DNA from: Pseudomonas sp.
GTDB taxonomy: Bacteria; Pseudomonadota; Gammaproteobacteria; Pseudomonadales; Pseudomonadaceae
Length of the DNA: 64,000 nt
Reading direction: 5' to 3'
Assembly (NCBI RefSeq): GCF_002796985.1
Contig: NZ_PEKX01000007.1
Coordinates: forward strand, 186,001 to 250,000
In this document: positions 54,447-64,000 of the stretch, in pieces
Layout: each line of letters starts with the position of its first letter
How positions within the stretch are numbered: the first letter of the stretch is position 1
Made by a program: the position numbers and the translations under genes
The notes under the pieces: generated by a model
Told to the model about the DNA's origin: nothing
What the model saw: the letters and a program-made list of their open reading frames with translations, nothing else
Database searches by the model: none

Positions 54447-55265
54447 TTAGAAGTTTTCGTCGATGTAGTGGAACGGATAGTCAGGGCTTTTGTACTTGCC
54501 GATCTTGCCGCGCCTGGGCAGCTTCACTTCCTCGCGCGGAATTTCCTTGTACGGCACGTGCTTGAGGATGTGGCTGATGACGTTCAGGCGTACGCGCTTC
54601 TTGTCCTCGGACGGCGCCACGATCCAGGGCGCCCAGGGCGAGTCGGTGGCGGCGAACATCAGGTCGCGGGCGCGGGTGTATTCATCCCAGCGGGTGAAGG
54701 ACTTCACGTCCATCGGCGAGAGCTTCCAGATCTTGCGGCCGTCGGTGATGCGGTCCTTCAGGCGGCGCTCCTGCTCTTCGGGGCTGACCTCCAGCCAGAA
54801 CTTCAGCAGGACGATCCCTGACTCGGTGAGCATGCGCTCGAACAGCGGGGTCACGGCGAGGAACTTGTCGGCCTGCTCCTCGGTGCAGAAGCCCATCACC
54901 CGCTCGACGCCGGCGCGGTTGTACCAGCTGCGGTCGAAGATCACCACTTCACCGGCCGAGGGCAGGTGGCGGATGTAACGTTGGGCGTAGAGCTGGGACT
55001 TCTCCCGTTCGGTGGGCGTGGGCAACGCCACCACACGGAACACCCGCGGGCTGACGCGCTCGGTGAGCGCCTTGATGGTGCCACCTTTGCCCGCGCCGTC
55101 GCGGCCCTCGAAGATGATGCAGACCTTCAGGCCCTTGTGCACCACCCATTCCTGCAGTTTGACCAGCTCCACGGACAGCTTGCGCAGGTGTTCCTCGTAG
55201 TCCCTGTTCTTCATCTTGCCTTGCGGTTCCACAGTCTGACTCTTGGTTTTGCTCTTCTTGCCCAT
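54447..55265 (-). CDS. ppk2: Polyphosphate kinase 2 (PPK2 family)
   Basis: PPK2 enzymes transfer phosphate between polyphosphate and nucleoside diphosphates. The 272-residue protein has Walker A FEGRDGAGKGGTIKAL, the Asp/Arg-rich DRSWYNRAGVERVMGFC and the lid region RRLKDRITDGRKIWKLSPMD, typical of class I PPK2 (GDP/ADP forming ATP/GTP). ATG 55265 begins MGKKSKTKSQ, a lysine-rich disordered tail; the longer reading to 55307 has no site. Class is inferred from motif and length. Confidence 0.93.
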   Translation of the reverse strand: MGKKSKTKSQTVEPQGKMKNRDYEEHLRKLSVELVKLQEWVVHKGLKVCIIFEGRDGAGKGGTIKALTERVSPRVFRVVALPTPTEREKSQLYAQRYIRHLPSAGEVVIFDRSWYNRAGVERVMGFCTEEQADKFLAVTPLFERMLTESGIVLLKFWLEVSPEEQERRLKDRITDGRKIWKLSPMDVKSFTRWDEYTRARDLMFAATDSPWAPWIVAPSEDKKRVRLNVISHILKHVPYKEIPREEVKLPRRGKIGKYKSPDYPFHYIDENF

Positions 55266-55508
55266 CGTGATCTCCAGGGTGGGGCGTTTGGCTGACTCAC
55301 AGAGCATAGCGGTGGTTGGCTATCGAGCATCTGCGAAAGCGTGGTGATGACGGTCAGAGTTTGCCGCAAGCTGATCAGAAAAATCACTCGGCGCAGCGGT
55401 AGGGCAGCCGATGTTTCCAGTAGGAATACGCGACCACACTGGCGCTTCACTATTGCGGCAGCCAGAGGCGGTCGTGATGTCTTTCCCCCCTCTGGATCGA
55501 TCTGCCTC

Positions 55509-56348
55509 ATGCGCTGGAAATCCATTCGCAAGGGTGGCCAGCGTGCGTTGGCTGCCACTTTCTTCCCCTATCTGCATTGGCGCTGGTCGCGCTGTGTGCA
55601 GGAGCTCCCTGCATTGTCGATGTCTTACAAGAGCGGGCTCCCGCCTGCTCAGAAGCATTGGCGAAAATACCTGTGCCGCCACTGGAGCATCCGCCGCAGG
55701 CTCGCCGCGCTCCTCGAACACTATTCCCAACTGGATTGCCTGCCTGGAAGCTGGAAGGAGAGACTGCTGGCATTGGGGCCTGTTTCCCTTTGCCAGGTTC
55801 CCCTCAAGAGTGGTGAGGCGCTGGAAGTGCTGCTGGAACCGTCGGACTTCTACCGTGAGGGCGAACTGGGCCTGTACATGCGCAATGGCGAAGGCGAGCG
55901 CCTGTATTCCCTGAGCTTTACCTTCGGCAAGGGTGGCCAGTTGCTGATCGGCGGGCTGCAGGGCCCGCGCACCACGATGGACGAAGGCACCGTCAAATGG
56001 CTGGGCAAGGAGATGTTCGGCCTGCGCCCGAAGAACCTGCTGCTCACCGTGCTCTATACCCTGGGCGAGCAGATGGGCGGCCGGCAACTGCTGGGCATCA
56101 GCGACGCCGCGCATACCTGCTCGCACAAGCTCAAGTCCAGCTACGACACCTTCTGGCAGGAAGCCCAGGCCAGCCGCCACGACCGTCACTGGTACCGCCT
56201 GCCCGAGCGTGAGCCCGTACGCGACATCGCCGAGGTGAAAAGCCAGCGCCGCAGCGAGTTTCGTCGTCGCGAGGCACTGCGTGATGAAATCTCCAGCGCC
56301 ATCCGCCAGGCCTGGAGTCAGGAAACCGTTGCCGCGGCGGCGGCCTGA
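55509..56348 (+). CDS. VirK/YbjX family protein (DUF535)
   Basis: About 279 residues of the DUF535/VirK/YbjX family: basic N-terminus, then EGELGLYMRNGEGERLYSLSFTFGKGG and the conserved LLTVLYTLGEQMGGRQLLGISDAAHTCSHKLKSSYDTFWQE with HWYRLPERE near the end. In Salmonella, members are PhoP-regulated and linked to envelope stress; molecular role unknown. The start is uncertain: ATG 55509 begins the homologous region, whereas ATG 55341 or 55347 would add 54-56 Arg-rich residues without a clear function. It is divergent from ppk2. Confidence 0.83.
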   Translation: MRWKSIRKGGQRALAATFFPYLHWRWSRCVQELPALSMSYKSGLPPAQKHWRKYLCRHWSIRRRLAALLEHYSQLDCLPGSWKERLLALGPVSLCQVPLKSGEALEVLLEPSDFYREGELGLYMRNGEGERLYSLSFTFGKGGQLLIGGLQGPRTTMDEGTVKWLGKEMFGLRPKNLLLTVLYTLGEQMGGRQLLGISDAAHTCSHKLKSSYDTFWQEAQASRHDRHWYRLPEREPVRDIAEVKSQRRSEFRRREALRDEISSAIRQAWSQETVAAAAA

Positions 56349-56449
56349 GCCGCCGCGCAAAAAACTGCCCCGCCGTCACGCTTTTTTGGTGAAATGCCCG
56401 TCATCCCCGGCGGGCGCCTCCCATTGCCCGCTCACCTTCAGGAGACAAG

Positions 56450-59400
56450 ATGAGCGAGCAGCGACTGACCCCCGGCCTGATGGTGATCCACGGCAACCAT
56501 CCGGAAGCGCTGCGCGACCTGCTGGTGCAGTGGATGAGCCTGCACCCGCTGGCGCCGCTGGAGAACGAAGTCATCCTGGTGCAGAGCAACGGCATCGCCC
56601 AGTGGCTGAAGCTGGCGCTGGGGCGCGACGTGGAAGAGGGTGGCTGTGGCGTCACCGCCGCGCTGGATGTGCAATTGCCCGCGCAATTTCTCTGGCGCGC
56701 CTACCGTGGTGCGCTGGGGCGCGATGAAATCCCCGAAGTCTCGGTGCTCGACAAGGGCCCGCTGACCTGGCGGCTGATGCGCCTGCTGCCGACCCTGCTG
56801 GAACGCGACGAGTTCGCCACCTTGCAGCGCTTCCTCGCCGATGACGCCGACCTGCGCAAGCGTCACCAACTGGCCGAGCGCCTGGCCGACCTGTTCGACC
56901 AGTACCAGGTCTACCGTGCCGACTGGCTGGAAGACTGGAGCCGTGGCGTCGATCAGCTGCGCCTGGCCAACGGCAGCGTGCGCGAGCTGGAAGCCGACAA
57001 CCGCTGGCAGGCCGCCCTATGGCGTGCGCTGCTCGACGACGTCGGCCCGGAAGGCCTGGCCACCAGCCGCGCCGGCGTGCACGGGCGCTTCATCGAGAAG
57101 CTCAAGGCCGCCGAGAACCCCCTGCCTGGTTTGCCGCGCCGCGTGGTGGTCTTCGGCATCTCCGCCATGCCCGCGCAAACGGTGGAAGCCCTTGCCGTGC
57201 TGGCGCGCCACGCCCAGGTGCTGCTCTGCGTACACAACCCCTGTCGTCACCACTGGGCCGACATCGTGGCCGACAAGGACCTGCTGCGCCACGAATACCG
57301 CCGCCAGCGCCGCCGTGCCGGCACCCCGGAGCTGCTCAGCGACGACCAGCAGCACCAGTACGCCCAGCCACTGCTGGCCGCCTGGGGCAAGCAGGGGCGC
57401 GACTACATCAACCTGCTCGACCAGTACGACGATCCGGAAAGCTACCGCGCGCGCCTGGGCGCCGTGAGCAACGGGCGCATCGACCTGTTCAGCGAAGTCG
57501 AGCCCGGCAACCTGCTCGGTCAACTGCAGGACGACATCCTCGAACTGCGTCCGCTCAACGAGACGCGCGAACACTGGCCGGCGGTCGATCCGCAGGCCGA
57601 CGACTCCGTGCGCTTCCACGTCGCCCACAGCGCGCAGCGCGAAGTGGAGGTTCTCCACGACCAGTTGCTCGCCCGTTTCGACGCTGACCCGACACTGCGC
57701 CCGCGCGACGTGATCGTCATGGTCCCGGACATCAACCCCTACGCGCCGCACATCGAAGCCGTGTTTGGCCAGCTGGCGCGCGACGACAAGCGCTTCATTC
57801 CCTACACCCTGGCCGACCAGGGCCAGCGCGGCCGCGAACCGCTGCTGGTGGCGCTGGAACACTTGCTGCGGCTGCCCGAAAGCCGTTTCGCGGTGAGTGA
57901 AATCCTCGACCTGCTGGACGTCGCCGCCGTGCGTGCGCGCTTCGGTCTGGCCGATGCCGACCTGCCGCTGCTGCGTCGCTGGATCGACGGTGCCGGCGTG
58001 CGCTGGGGCCTCGACGGCCAGCAGCGTGAACGCCTCGGCCTGCCCGCCGCCGCCGAAGCCAACAGCTGGCGCTTCGGCCTGCGGCGCATGCTGCTGGGCT
58101 TTGCGGTGGGCGAGGGCGAAGCCTTCCAGGGCATCCAGCCCTACGCGGAAATCGGCGGGCTCGATGCTGCGGCGCTCGGCCCTTTGGCCGGCTTGTTGCA
58201 GGCGCTGGAGATCACTTGCGAAGAGCTGGCCGATGAAGCGACACCCGAGCAATGGGTTGAACGATTGGGCGCGCTCCTGCAGCGCTTCTTCCTGGTCACT
58301 GATGAACACGATGAATTACTTCACCAGAGACTCCTCGAACTGCGTGATGAATGGCTGGAAACCTGCGGCCACGCCGGCTTCAGTGACCCGCTGCCGCTTT
58401 CGGTCGTGCGCGAGGCCTGGCTCAGCGGGCTGGATGCTGGCGGCCTGAACCAGCGCTTCCTCGCTGGCGCGGTGAGCTTTTGCACGCTGATGCCGATGCG
58501 CGCGATTCCCTTCCAGCTGGTCTGCCTGCTGGGCATGAACGACGGCGACTACCCGCGCCCGCAATCGCCGCTGGACTTCGACCTGATGCGCAACGACTAC
58601 CGCCCCGGCGACCGTTCGCGGCGCGAGGACGACCGCTACCTGCTGCTCGAGGCGCTGCTCTCGGCGCGCCGCCAGCTCTATGTCAGCTGGGTCGGGCGGA
58701 GCATCCGCGACAACACCGACCGGCCGCCTTCGGTGCTGGTCGGCCAGCTGCGCGACCACCTCGCAGCCGGCTGGCACAGCGCCAATGACGGCGATCTGCT
58801 GCATGGCCTGACCCAGGAACACCCGCTGCAACCCTTCAGCCGCGCCTATTTCGAACATCCTTCCGACCATGGCATCGACGGCCTCTACACCTACGCCCGC
58901 GAGTGGCGCGATGTGCACCGCGAGCACGATGGCGAGACGGACAATGCGCCGCTGCCGTTGCTGGTGCTCGACGCGCCCATCGGCCTGCGCGTGCTCTCGG
59001 ACTTCCTCGCCAACCCCGTCGGCGCCTTCTTCCTGCAGCGCCTCAAGGTGCGCTTTGCCGAGGAGCAACTGACCGGCCAGGACGAAGAGCCTTTCGAGCT
59101 GAACGGCCTGGACGTCTGGCAACTGCAGTTCGAACTCTGCGAACGCCTGCGTCCGTGGGTGGAACAGCACTGGCAAGACGACCAACTGGCCGGGCAACTG
59201 ACCGCCCAGGTAGAACGGCTGCGCCGCGAAGGGCGGCTGCCGCTGGCGGCGTTCGGCGATTTCTCTGCGCAGGCGCTGGTCGCCCCGTTACATGACCTGC
59301 TGGCGCGCTACCGCGAGCAACTGGAGCACTGGTCGCAGGTGGAGGACGAACAGCGCGAGCTCAACCACGAGCACGCCGACATCGAACTGGCCGACTGGCT

Positions 59401-59917
59401 CGGTGGCCTGCGCCGCAACGCCGACGGCCAGCTCGCCAGCCTGCAACTGGTCAGCGGCAAGCTGCACGAGGGCAAGGGCTACAAATGGCATGGGCTGGTG
59501 CGCCCGTGGGTGCGCCACCTCGCGTTGCAACTGTGCGGCGAACCGGTGACCAGCGTGCTCGTCGGCCTGACCGGCACCCTGGAATTCCCGCCGTTGCCGG
59601 CGCAGGAAGCCCGCGCCGAACTGAATGCGCTGCTGGATGCCTGGTTCCAGGGCATGAGCCGACCGCTGCCGGTCGCCTGCAAGGCGGCTTTCGCCTGGCT
59701 GGCCGCTGGAGAGGACGAAGAGCGTGCCACCCGCGAAGCCGCCAAGCGCTATGACGGAGGCTTCAACCTGAGCGGCGAGGCGGCGTCCTCGGCGGCGCTG
59801 GCGCGGGTCTACCCGGACTTCGCCGCGCTCAACGCCAGCGGGGAATTTGCTGCCTGGGCCGAAGCACTCTACGGGCCCTTGTTCGAACTGCTGCAGCGCA
59901 AGGAGGCGGAACAATGA
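56450..59917 (+). CDS. recC: Exodeoxyribonuclease V gamma chain RecC
   Basis: RecC is the non-catalytic subunit of RecBCD that recognises the Chi sequence and stabilises the enzyme on double-strand breaks. The 1155-residue protein is full length for the family and shows GLMVIHGNHPEALRDLL, ESRFAVSEILDLLDVAAVRARFGL and LLGMNDGDYPRP in the helicase-like fold (the defunct helicase/nuclease domains). AGGAGA precedes ATG 56450. Its stop overlaps the recB start by 4 bases. Confidence 0.95.
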   Translation: MSEQRLTPGLMVIHGNHPEALRDLLVQWMSLHPLAPLENEVILVQSNGIAQWLKLALGRDVEEGGCGVTAALDVQLPAQFLWRAYRGALGRDEIPEVSVLDKGPLTWRLMRLLPTLLERDEFATLQRFLADDADLRKRHQLAERLADLFDQYQVYRADWLEDWSRGVDQLRLANGSVRELEADNRWQAALWRALLDDVGPEGLATSRAGVHGRFIEKLKAAENPLPGLPRRVVVFGISAMPAQTVEALAVLARHAQVLLCVHNPCRHHWADIVADKDLLRHEYRRQRRRAGTPELLSDDQQHQYAQPLLAAWGKQGRDYINLLDQYDDPESYRARLGAVSNGRIDLFSEVEPGNLLGQLQDDILELRPLNETREHWPAVDPQADDSVRFHVAHSAQREVEVLHDQLLARFDADPTLRPRDVIVMVPDINPYAPHIEAVFGQLARDDKRFIPYTLADQGQRGREPLLVALEHLLRLPESRFAVSEILDLLDVAAVRARFGLADADLPLLRRWIDGAGVRWGLDGQQRERLGLPAAAEANSWRFGLRRMLLGFAVGEGEAFQGIQPYAEIGGLDAAALGPLAGLLQALEITCEELADEATPEQWVERLGALLQRFFLVTDEHDELLHQRLLELRDEWLETCGHAGFSDPLPLSVVREAWLSGLDAGGLNQRFLAGAVSFCTLMPMRAIPFQLVCLLGMNDGDYPRPQSPLDFDLMRNDYRPGDRSRREDDRYLLLEALLSARRQLYVSWVGRSIRDNTDRPPSVLVGQLRDHLAAGWHSANDGDLLHGLTQEHPLQPFSRAYFEHPSDHGIDGLYTYAREWRDVHREHDGETDNAPLPLLVLDAPIGLRVLSDFLANPVGAFFLQRLKVRFAEEQLTGQDEEPFELNGLDVWQLQFELCERLRPWVEQHWQDDQLAGQLTAQVERLRREGRLPLAAFGDFSAQALVAPLHDLLARYREQLEHWSQVEDEQRELNHEHADIELADWLGGLRRNADGQLASLQLVSGKLHEGKGYKWHGLVRPWVRHLALQLCGEPVTSVLVGLTGTLEFPPLPAQEARAELNALLDAWFQGMSRPLPVACKAAFAWLAAGEDEERATREAAKRYDGGFNLSGEAASSAALARVYPDFAALNASGEFAAWAEALYGPLFELLQRKEAEQ

Positions 59918-62900
59918 GCGCCGTCGAGCTGAACCCTCTCGATTTCCCGCTGCACGGCAGCCGGTTGATCGAGGCCAGTGCCGGCACCGGCAAGACCTTC
60001 ACCATCGCCTTGCTCTACGTACGCCTGGTCCTCGACCATGGCGGCGAACAGGCCGCTTTCGGCCGGCCACTGAGCCCGCCGGAAATCCTCGTGGTGACCT
60101 TCACCGAAGCCGCCACCCAGGAATTGCGCGAGCGTATCCGCGCGCGCCTGGGCGAGGCGGCACGTTGCTTCGCCGAACCCGAGCAGAAACACGACGGCCT
60201 GCTGGTGAAGCTGCGCGACAGCTATGCCGCCGAGCGCTGGCCCGGTTGCGCGCGCCTGCTGCGCCTGGCCGCCGAGTGGATGGACGAGGCCGCCGTCTCG
60301 ACCATCCACAGCTGGTGCTACCGCATGCTGCGCGAGCACGCCTTCGACAGTGGCAGCCTGTTCACCCAGGACCTTGCCGCCGACCAGAGCGAACTGCTCG
60401 CCGAAGCGGTGCGCGACTACTGGCGGCGCAACTTCTACCCGCTGGGCGTGGCGGCGGCCAACGCCGTGCGCCATTGCTACGCCGGCCCCGAAGCGTTGGC
60501 CCGCGCCCTGCAACCGCTCCTGGCGGCGCAGGAGGCCGGCTTCCGCTACGCCGACCAGCCGCTGACTGCCCCGGCCTCGCTCAGCGAGCTGCTGGAAACC
60601 ACCGGCCAGTTCTATGACGAACTCGTCGCCGCCGAAACTCGCGCCCGCGAAGCCTGGGCGGCGGACCGCGACAACCTCGCCGAACTGCTGCGCAACCTGC
60701 GCGGCGACCTCAACGGCAACAGCTATCGCGGCAAGGATGACGACGCCGTGTTCGCCGGCTGGATCGAGGCGCTGGATGCCTGGAGCGACGGCGCCGACGC
60801 GCCGGACAACCTGGCGAAGTTCGGCCAGACGCGGATCAAGCTGAAAGGCAAGGCTGTGGTGCCGGAGCACCCCGCGTTGCAAGCCATCGACGCCTGGGTC
60901 GAGCGCTCCGAGCAACGCCCGGAGATTGCCCCGCAATTGTTGCTGCACGCCCTGGACGAGGTGCGCCACAACCTGGAGGTGGAAAAGCAGAAACGCGCGG
61001 AGCTGGGCTTCGACGACCTGCTGGTGCGCCTCGACCGCGCGCTGGCTGGCAGCAGCGGCGAGCGCCTGGCCGAGCGCATCCGCGAGCAGTTCCCGATCGC
61101 GCTGATCGACGAATTCCAGGACACCGACCCGCTGCAGTACCGCATCTTCGAGCGCGTCTACCGCATTTCGGAGAGCCCCCCCGAAGGCTCTGCAGAAAAG
61201 AGACTGGGGCTGTTCATGATCGGTGACCCCAAGCAGGCGATCTACGCCTTCCGTGGCGCCGACATCCATACCTATTTGCGCGCCCGCGCTGCCACTGCCG
61301 GGCGGCACTACACGCTGGGCACCAACTACCGCTCCACGCTGGCCATGGTGAAGGCGGCCAACCGCTGCTTCCTGTTCGCCGAAAACCATCCTCGCGGTGC
61401 GTTCCGCTTTGCTGTGGAAGGCCAGGAAAACCCGGTGCCTTTCCTTAACGTCGACGCCCGCGGGCGCGATGAAACCCTGCTGCTCGAAGGCAGCGAAACG
61501 CCGGCCATGACCTTCTGGCAGCTGGAGAAAAACGGGGAAGTTTGCCGCTCCGGTGACTATCGGGAAGAGATGGCCGAGCGCACCGCCAGCGCTATCCAGC
61601 GCTGGCTGAGCTCCCCGCAGAGCGGCTTCCGTGATGCCGCTGGAGACTGGCGTGCGCTGCGCCCGGCGGACATCGCCATCCTTGTGCGCGGCCGCAGCGA
61701 AGCCGAGGCGGTGCGCAGCGAGTTGGCCAAGCGCCGGCTCGCCAGCGTCTACCTGTCCGACCGCGATTCGGTGTTCGACAGCCCCGAGGCGGTCGACCTG
61801 CTGCACTGGCTGCGCGCCTGCGCTGACCCTGGCGACGACGGCGCGCTGCGTATCGCCCTGGCCACCCGCAGCCTGGCGCTGGACTGGGCGACCCTGGAAC
61901 GGCTGAACCAGGACGAGCGCTTCTGGGAAAACATGGTCCTGCGCTTCCGTGACTACCGCCTGCTCTGGCAGCAGCAGGGCGTACTGCCGATGCTGCGCCG
62001 CCTGCTCGCCGACTTCGCCCTGCCAGCGCGCCTGCTGCGTGAAACCGATGGCGAACGCAGCCTGACCAACCTGCTGCACCTGGCTGAATGGCTGCAGCGC
62101 GAGGCCGTGGAACTGGACGGCGAACACGCGCTGCTGCGGGTACTCGCCGAGCAGCTGGAGAGCCCCTCCAGCGAGGAAATCCTCCGCCTGGAAAGCGACG
62201 CCGACCTGATCAAGGTGGTGACCATCCACAAGTCCAAGGGCCTGGAATACCCGCTGGTATTGCTGCCCTTCATCTGTACCTGGCGCGAACTGGACGGCAA
62301 GAGCGGCACGCCGCCGAGCTTCCAGTGCGGCGAATCGCGGGTAGTCGAGCTGTCCCGCGACAAGGAGTTGGCCAAGGCCGCGTTCCAGCTGGCCAACGAC
62401 GAACGCCTGAGCGAGGACATGCGTCTGCTCTACGTGGCCCTGACCCGTGCGCGCCACGCGGTGTGGCTAGGCGTGGCACCGCTGGTGATGAGCAACAGCA
62501 AGAGCCCCGAACTGCACAAGGGCGCGATGGGCTACCTGCTCGGTGGCGGCAACGCGCTGAGTGTCGACGACGTGTCCGCGCGGCTGGGCGACTTGCAGGC
62601 CGGCCAGGCGGAAATCGCCCTGGAGCCGGCGCCGGAAGTCGGCACGCAAGTGTTCGTCGGCGTCCAGGCCGGCGAGCTGGGCGCGGCCCGCGAACCGCGC
62701 CGCCGCGTGGCGGAAAAGTGGTGGATCGCCAGCTACTCGGCGCTGGCCAATATGACGTCCGTGGGGGCCACCGAGGACGACAGCGAAATCGCCCCGGCAC
62801 CGGCCGCCGATGAACCCATCAGCGCCGGTGAAGACCTGCTGCGCGAAAGCAGCCTGGAAGAGCACCGCGAGCTGGAAGCTGCGCCCGCGCCCTTCAGTCT

Positions 62901-63618
62901 GCACGCCTTCCCGCGTGGCGCTAACCCCGGCAGCTTCCTCCATGGTTTGCTGGAGTGGGCCGCCGACGAAAATTTCGAGTTCGATGAGCAACAGCTGCGC
63001 GACCAGATCGCCCGGCGCTGCGCCCTGCGTGGCTGGCAGGAGTGGATCGAGCCGCTTACCGGCTGGCTTGGCCAGTATCTGCGCACCGCCTTCCGCGTGC
63101 CCGGTGCGACGCCGGTCAGCCTTGCCGGGCTGGCCACGTTCCAGAAGGAAATGGAGTTCTGGTTCTCCACCCGCCACGTCGATACCCGGCGCCTCGACGA
63201 CGCCGTGACCCGCCATACCCTTGGCGGCGTGGCGCGGCCAACGCTGCAGGCGAACCTGCTCAACGGCATGCTCAAGGGCTTCATCGACCTGGTGTTCGAG
63301 CACGAGGGCCGCTATTACGTGGCCGACTACAAATCCAACTGGCTGGGCGCCGACGACGAGGCCTACACCGAAGCAGCGCTGCGCGAGGCGCTGCTGGAAC
63401 ATCGTTACGACCTGCAGTACGCGCTGTACCTGTTCGCCCTGCACCGGCTGCTGCAGGCGCGCCTGCCCGACTATGACTACGACCGCCACATCGGAGGCGC
63501 GATGTACCTGTTCCTGCGTGGCAGCTCCTCGGCAACCCAGGGCATGACCCTGGAGCGCCCGCCCAAGGCACTGATGGACGAGCTGGACCGCCTGTTCCGC
63601 GCAGAGGTGTCAGCATGA
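59914..63618 (+). CDS. recB: Exodeoxyribonuclease V beta chain RecB
   Basis: RecB is the slow 3'-5' helicase and the only nuclease of RecBCD. 1234 residues. Helicase motif I ASAGTGKTFTIALLY (about residue 22); motif II IDEFQDTDPLQYRIF; motif III GDPKQAIYAFRGADI; motif V/VI near VVTIHKSKGLEYP and RLLYVALTRARHAVWLG. The C-terminal nuclease domain has VADYKSNWLG, containing the catalytic Asp and Lys, and YDLQYALYLFALHR. Starts at an ATGA overlap with recC and ends in an ATGA overlap with recD. Confidence 0.98.
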   Translation: MSAVELNPLDFPLHGSRLIEASAGTGKTFTIALLYVRLVLDHGGEQAAFGRPLSPPEILVVTFTEAATQELRERIRARLGEAARCFAEPEQKHDGLLVKLRDSYAAERWPGCARLLRLAAEWMDEAAVSTIHSWCYRMLREHAFDSGSLFTQDLAADQSELLAEAVRDYWRRNFYPLGVAAANAVRHCYAGPEALARALQPLLAAQEAGFRYADQPLTAPASLSELLETTGQFYDELVAAETRAREAWAADRDNLAELLRNLRGDLNGNSYRGKDDDAVFAGWIEALDAWSDGADAPDNLAKFGQTRIKLKGKAVVPEHPALQAIDAWVERSEQRPEIAPQLLLHALDEVRHNLEVEKQKRAELGFDDLLVRLDRALAGSSGERLAERIREQFPIALIDEFQDTDPLQYRIFERVYRISESPPEGSAEKRLGLFMIGDPKQAIYAFRGADIHTYLRARAATAGRHYTLGTNYRSTLAMVKAANRCFLFAENHPRGAFRFAVEGQENPVPFLNVDARGRDETLLLEGSETPAMTFWQLEKNGEVCRSGDYREEMAERTASAIQRWLSSPQSGFRDAAGDWRALRPADIAILVRGRSEAEAVRSELAKRRLASVYLSDRDSVFDSPEAVDLLHWLRACADPGDDGALRIALATRSLALDWATLERLNQDERFWENMVLRFRDYRLLWQQQGVLPMLRRLLADFALPARLLRETDGERSLTNLLHLAEWLQREAVELDGEHALLRVLAEQLESPSSEEILRLESDADLIKVVTIHKSKGLEYPLVLLPFICTWRELDGKSGTPPSFQCGESRVVELSRDKELAKAAFQLANDERLSEDMRLLYVALTRARHAVWLGVAPLVMSNSKSPELHKGAMGYLLGGGNALSVDDVSARLGDLQAGQAEIALEPAPEVGTQVFVGVQAGELGAAREPRRRVAEKWWIASYSALANMTSVGATEDDSEIAPAPAADEPISAGEDLLRESSLEEHRELEAAPAPFSLHAFPRGANPGSFLHGLLEWAADENFEFDEQQLRDQIARRCALRGWQEWIEPLTGWLGQYLRTAFRVPGATPVSLAGLATFQKEMEFWFSTRHVDTRRLDDAVTRHTLGGVARPTLQANLLNGMLKGFIDLVFEHEGRYYVADYKSNWLGADDEAYTEAALREALLEHRYDLQYALYLFALHRLLQARLPDYDYDRHIGGAMYLFLRGSSSATQGMTLERPPKALMDELDRLFRAEVSA

Positions 63619-64000
63619 AGAGCACCGCTGAAATGCTCGAACTGATTGGCCGCTGGGCCGAGCGCGGCTGGCTGCGCGAGCTGGACCGCGCCTTCGCGAC
63701 TTTCCTCGTCGAGCGCGCACCGGATGCCAACCCGCTGCTGATCCTTGCCGCCGCCCTGGCCAGCCACCAGCTCGGTCGCGGGCATGTCTGCCTCGACCTG
63801 CAAGCCACGTTGGCCGACAGCCGTTTCGCCCTGTCCCTGCCGCCCGAAGGCGACTCGGTCAAGGACGCACCGGAGCTCCCTGGCGTACTGCTGGACGGCT
63901 TCGATCTCGACGCCTGGCGTGCCGTGCTCAGCGACCCGCGTCTGGTCGGCGATGGCCCCGGTGACACGCCACTGGTGCTTTCCGGTCGCCGCCTGTACCT
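63615..64000 (+). CDS. recD: Exodeoxyribonuclease V alpha chain RecD, N-terminal part (cut by the window end)
   Basis: RecD is the fast 5'-3' helicase subunit. Only the first 128 residues are present, the N-terminal RecC-binding domain: MKSTAEMLELIGRWAERGWLRELDRAFATFL, typical of RecD. Overlaps the recB stop by 4 bases (ATGA), completing a recC-recB-recD operon. Motor motifs lie beyond the window. Confidence 0.93.
   Translation, partial: MKSTAEMLELIGRWAERGWLRELDRAFATFLVERAPDANPLLILAAALASHQLGRGHVCLDLQATLADSRFALSLPPEGDSVKDAPELPGVLLDGFDLDAWRAVLSDPRLVGDGPGDTPLVLSGRRLY

Noticed and set aside
55341..55508. N-terminal extension of the VirK-like gene
   Set aside because: Arg-rich sequence with no family similarity; the ATG at 55509 starts the conserved part.
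59869..62457. Long open frame antisense to recB (862 codons)
   Set aside because: High-GC third positions make stop codons rare on the opposite strand; the plus strand has clear RecB motifs.

Overview
The window is a chromosomal stretch of a Pseudomonas, most likely from the P. aeruginosa / P. nitroreducens / P. citronellolis side of the genus. The basis is high GC, strong G/C-ending codon use, Pseudomonas-type REP elements, and a gene order that, as I remember PAO1, runs secA-argJ-GST-mutT-PduO-kinase-panE-regulator-yajQ-mscS-ampG-ATL-DUF481-SDR-HugZ-fxsA-groESL-crcB-colRS-pncB, then the flp-tad-rcp/ppr locus, then recCBD. I cannot name the species. No phage, insertion sequence, tRNA, rRNA or CRISPR was seen; the window is core genome with islands of regulatory interest.

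Layout. 0-13 kb holds housekeeping and envelope genes: the SecA C-terminus, arginine biosynthesis (argJ), a MutT-ThiE fusion, a B12 adenosyltransferase, a HAMP/PAS sensor kinase, panE, a response regulator with a degenerate GGDEF domain, yajQ, mscS, ampG and an alkyltransferase-like protein (ATL). 13-20 kb holds two tandem DUF481 outer-membrane proteins, an SDR, a HugZ-like protein, fxsA and groES-groEL behind a heat-shock promoter. At 19.7-20.5 kb a fluoride riboswitch controls crcB and a DUF190 gene. At 20.6-24.3 kb the colRS two-component system is followed by a tightly packed methyltransferase / InaA-type kinase / small membrane protein unit. A near-identical 18-bp element lies upstream of colR and again upstream of the methyltransferase, a candidate ColR site that would tie the cluster together.

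24-29 kb holds pncB, a HerA-like ATPase, three REP clusters and a dCache chemoreceptor. 29.4-44.3 kb is a complete type IVb Flp/Tad pilus locus: the pilin flp is transcribed away from rcpC-rcpA-tadZ-tadA-tadB-tadC-tadD-DUF3613-tadG, followed by pprB, the prepilin peptidase fppA, the pseudopilin tadF and the sensor kinase pprA. It supplies pilin, processing, secretin, ATPase, platform, minor pilins and a dedicated regulator.

44-56 kb is mixed: a PiT phosphate transporter, a SfnR-like sigma-54 activator, a PsiF repeat protein, two overlapping very small genes, a pseudouridine synthase, a nickel/cobalt module (CDF exporter and RcnR/DmeR repressor around an operator), a DUF2789 protein, an MFS exporter, a GST, a LysR regulator, PPK2 and a VirK/YbjX protein. 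56.4 kb to the end is recC-recB-recD with 4-base overlaps; recD is cut by the window edge.

Most biochemical roles are inferred from motifs and recalled family knowledge; no alignment or search was run.
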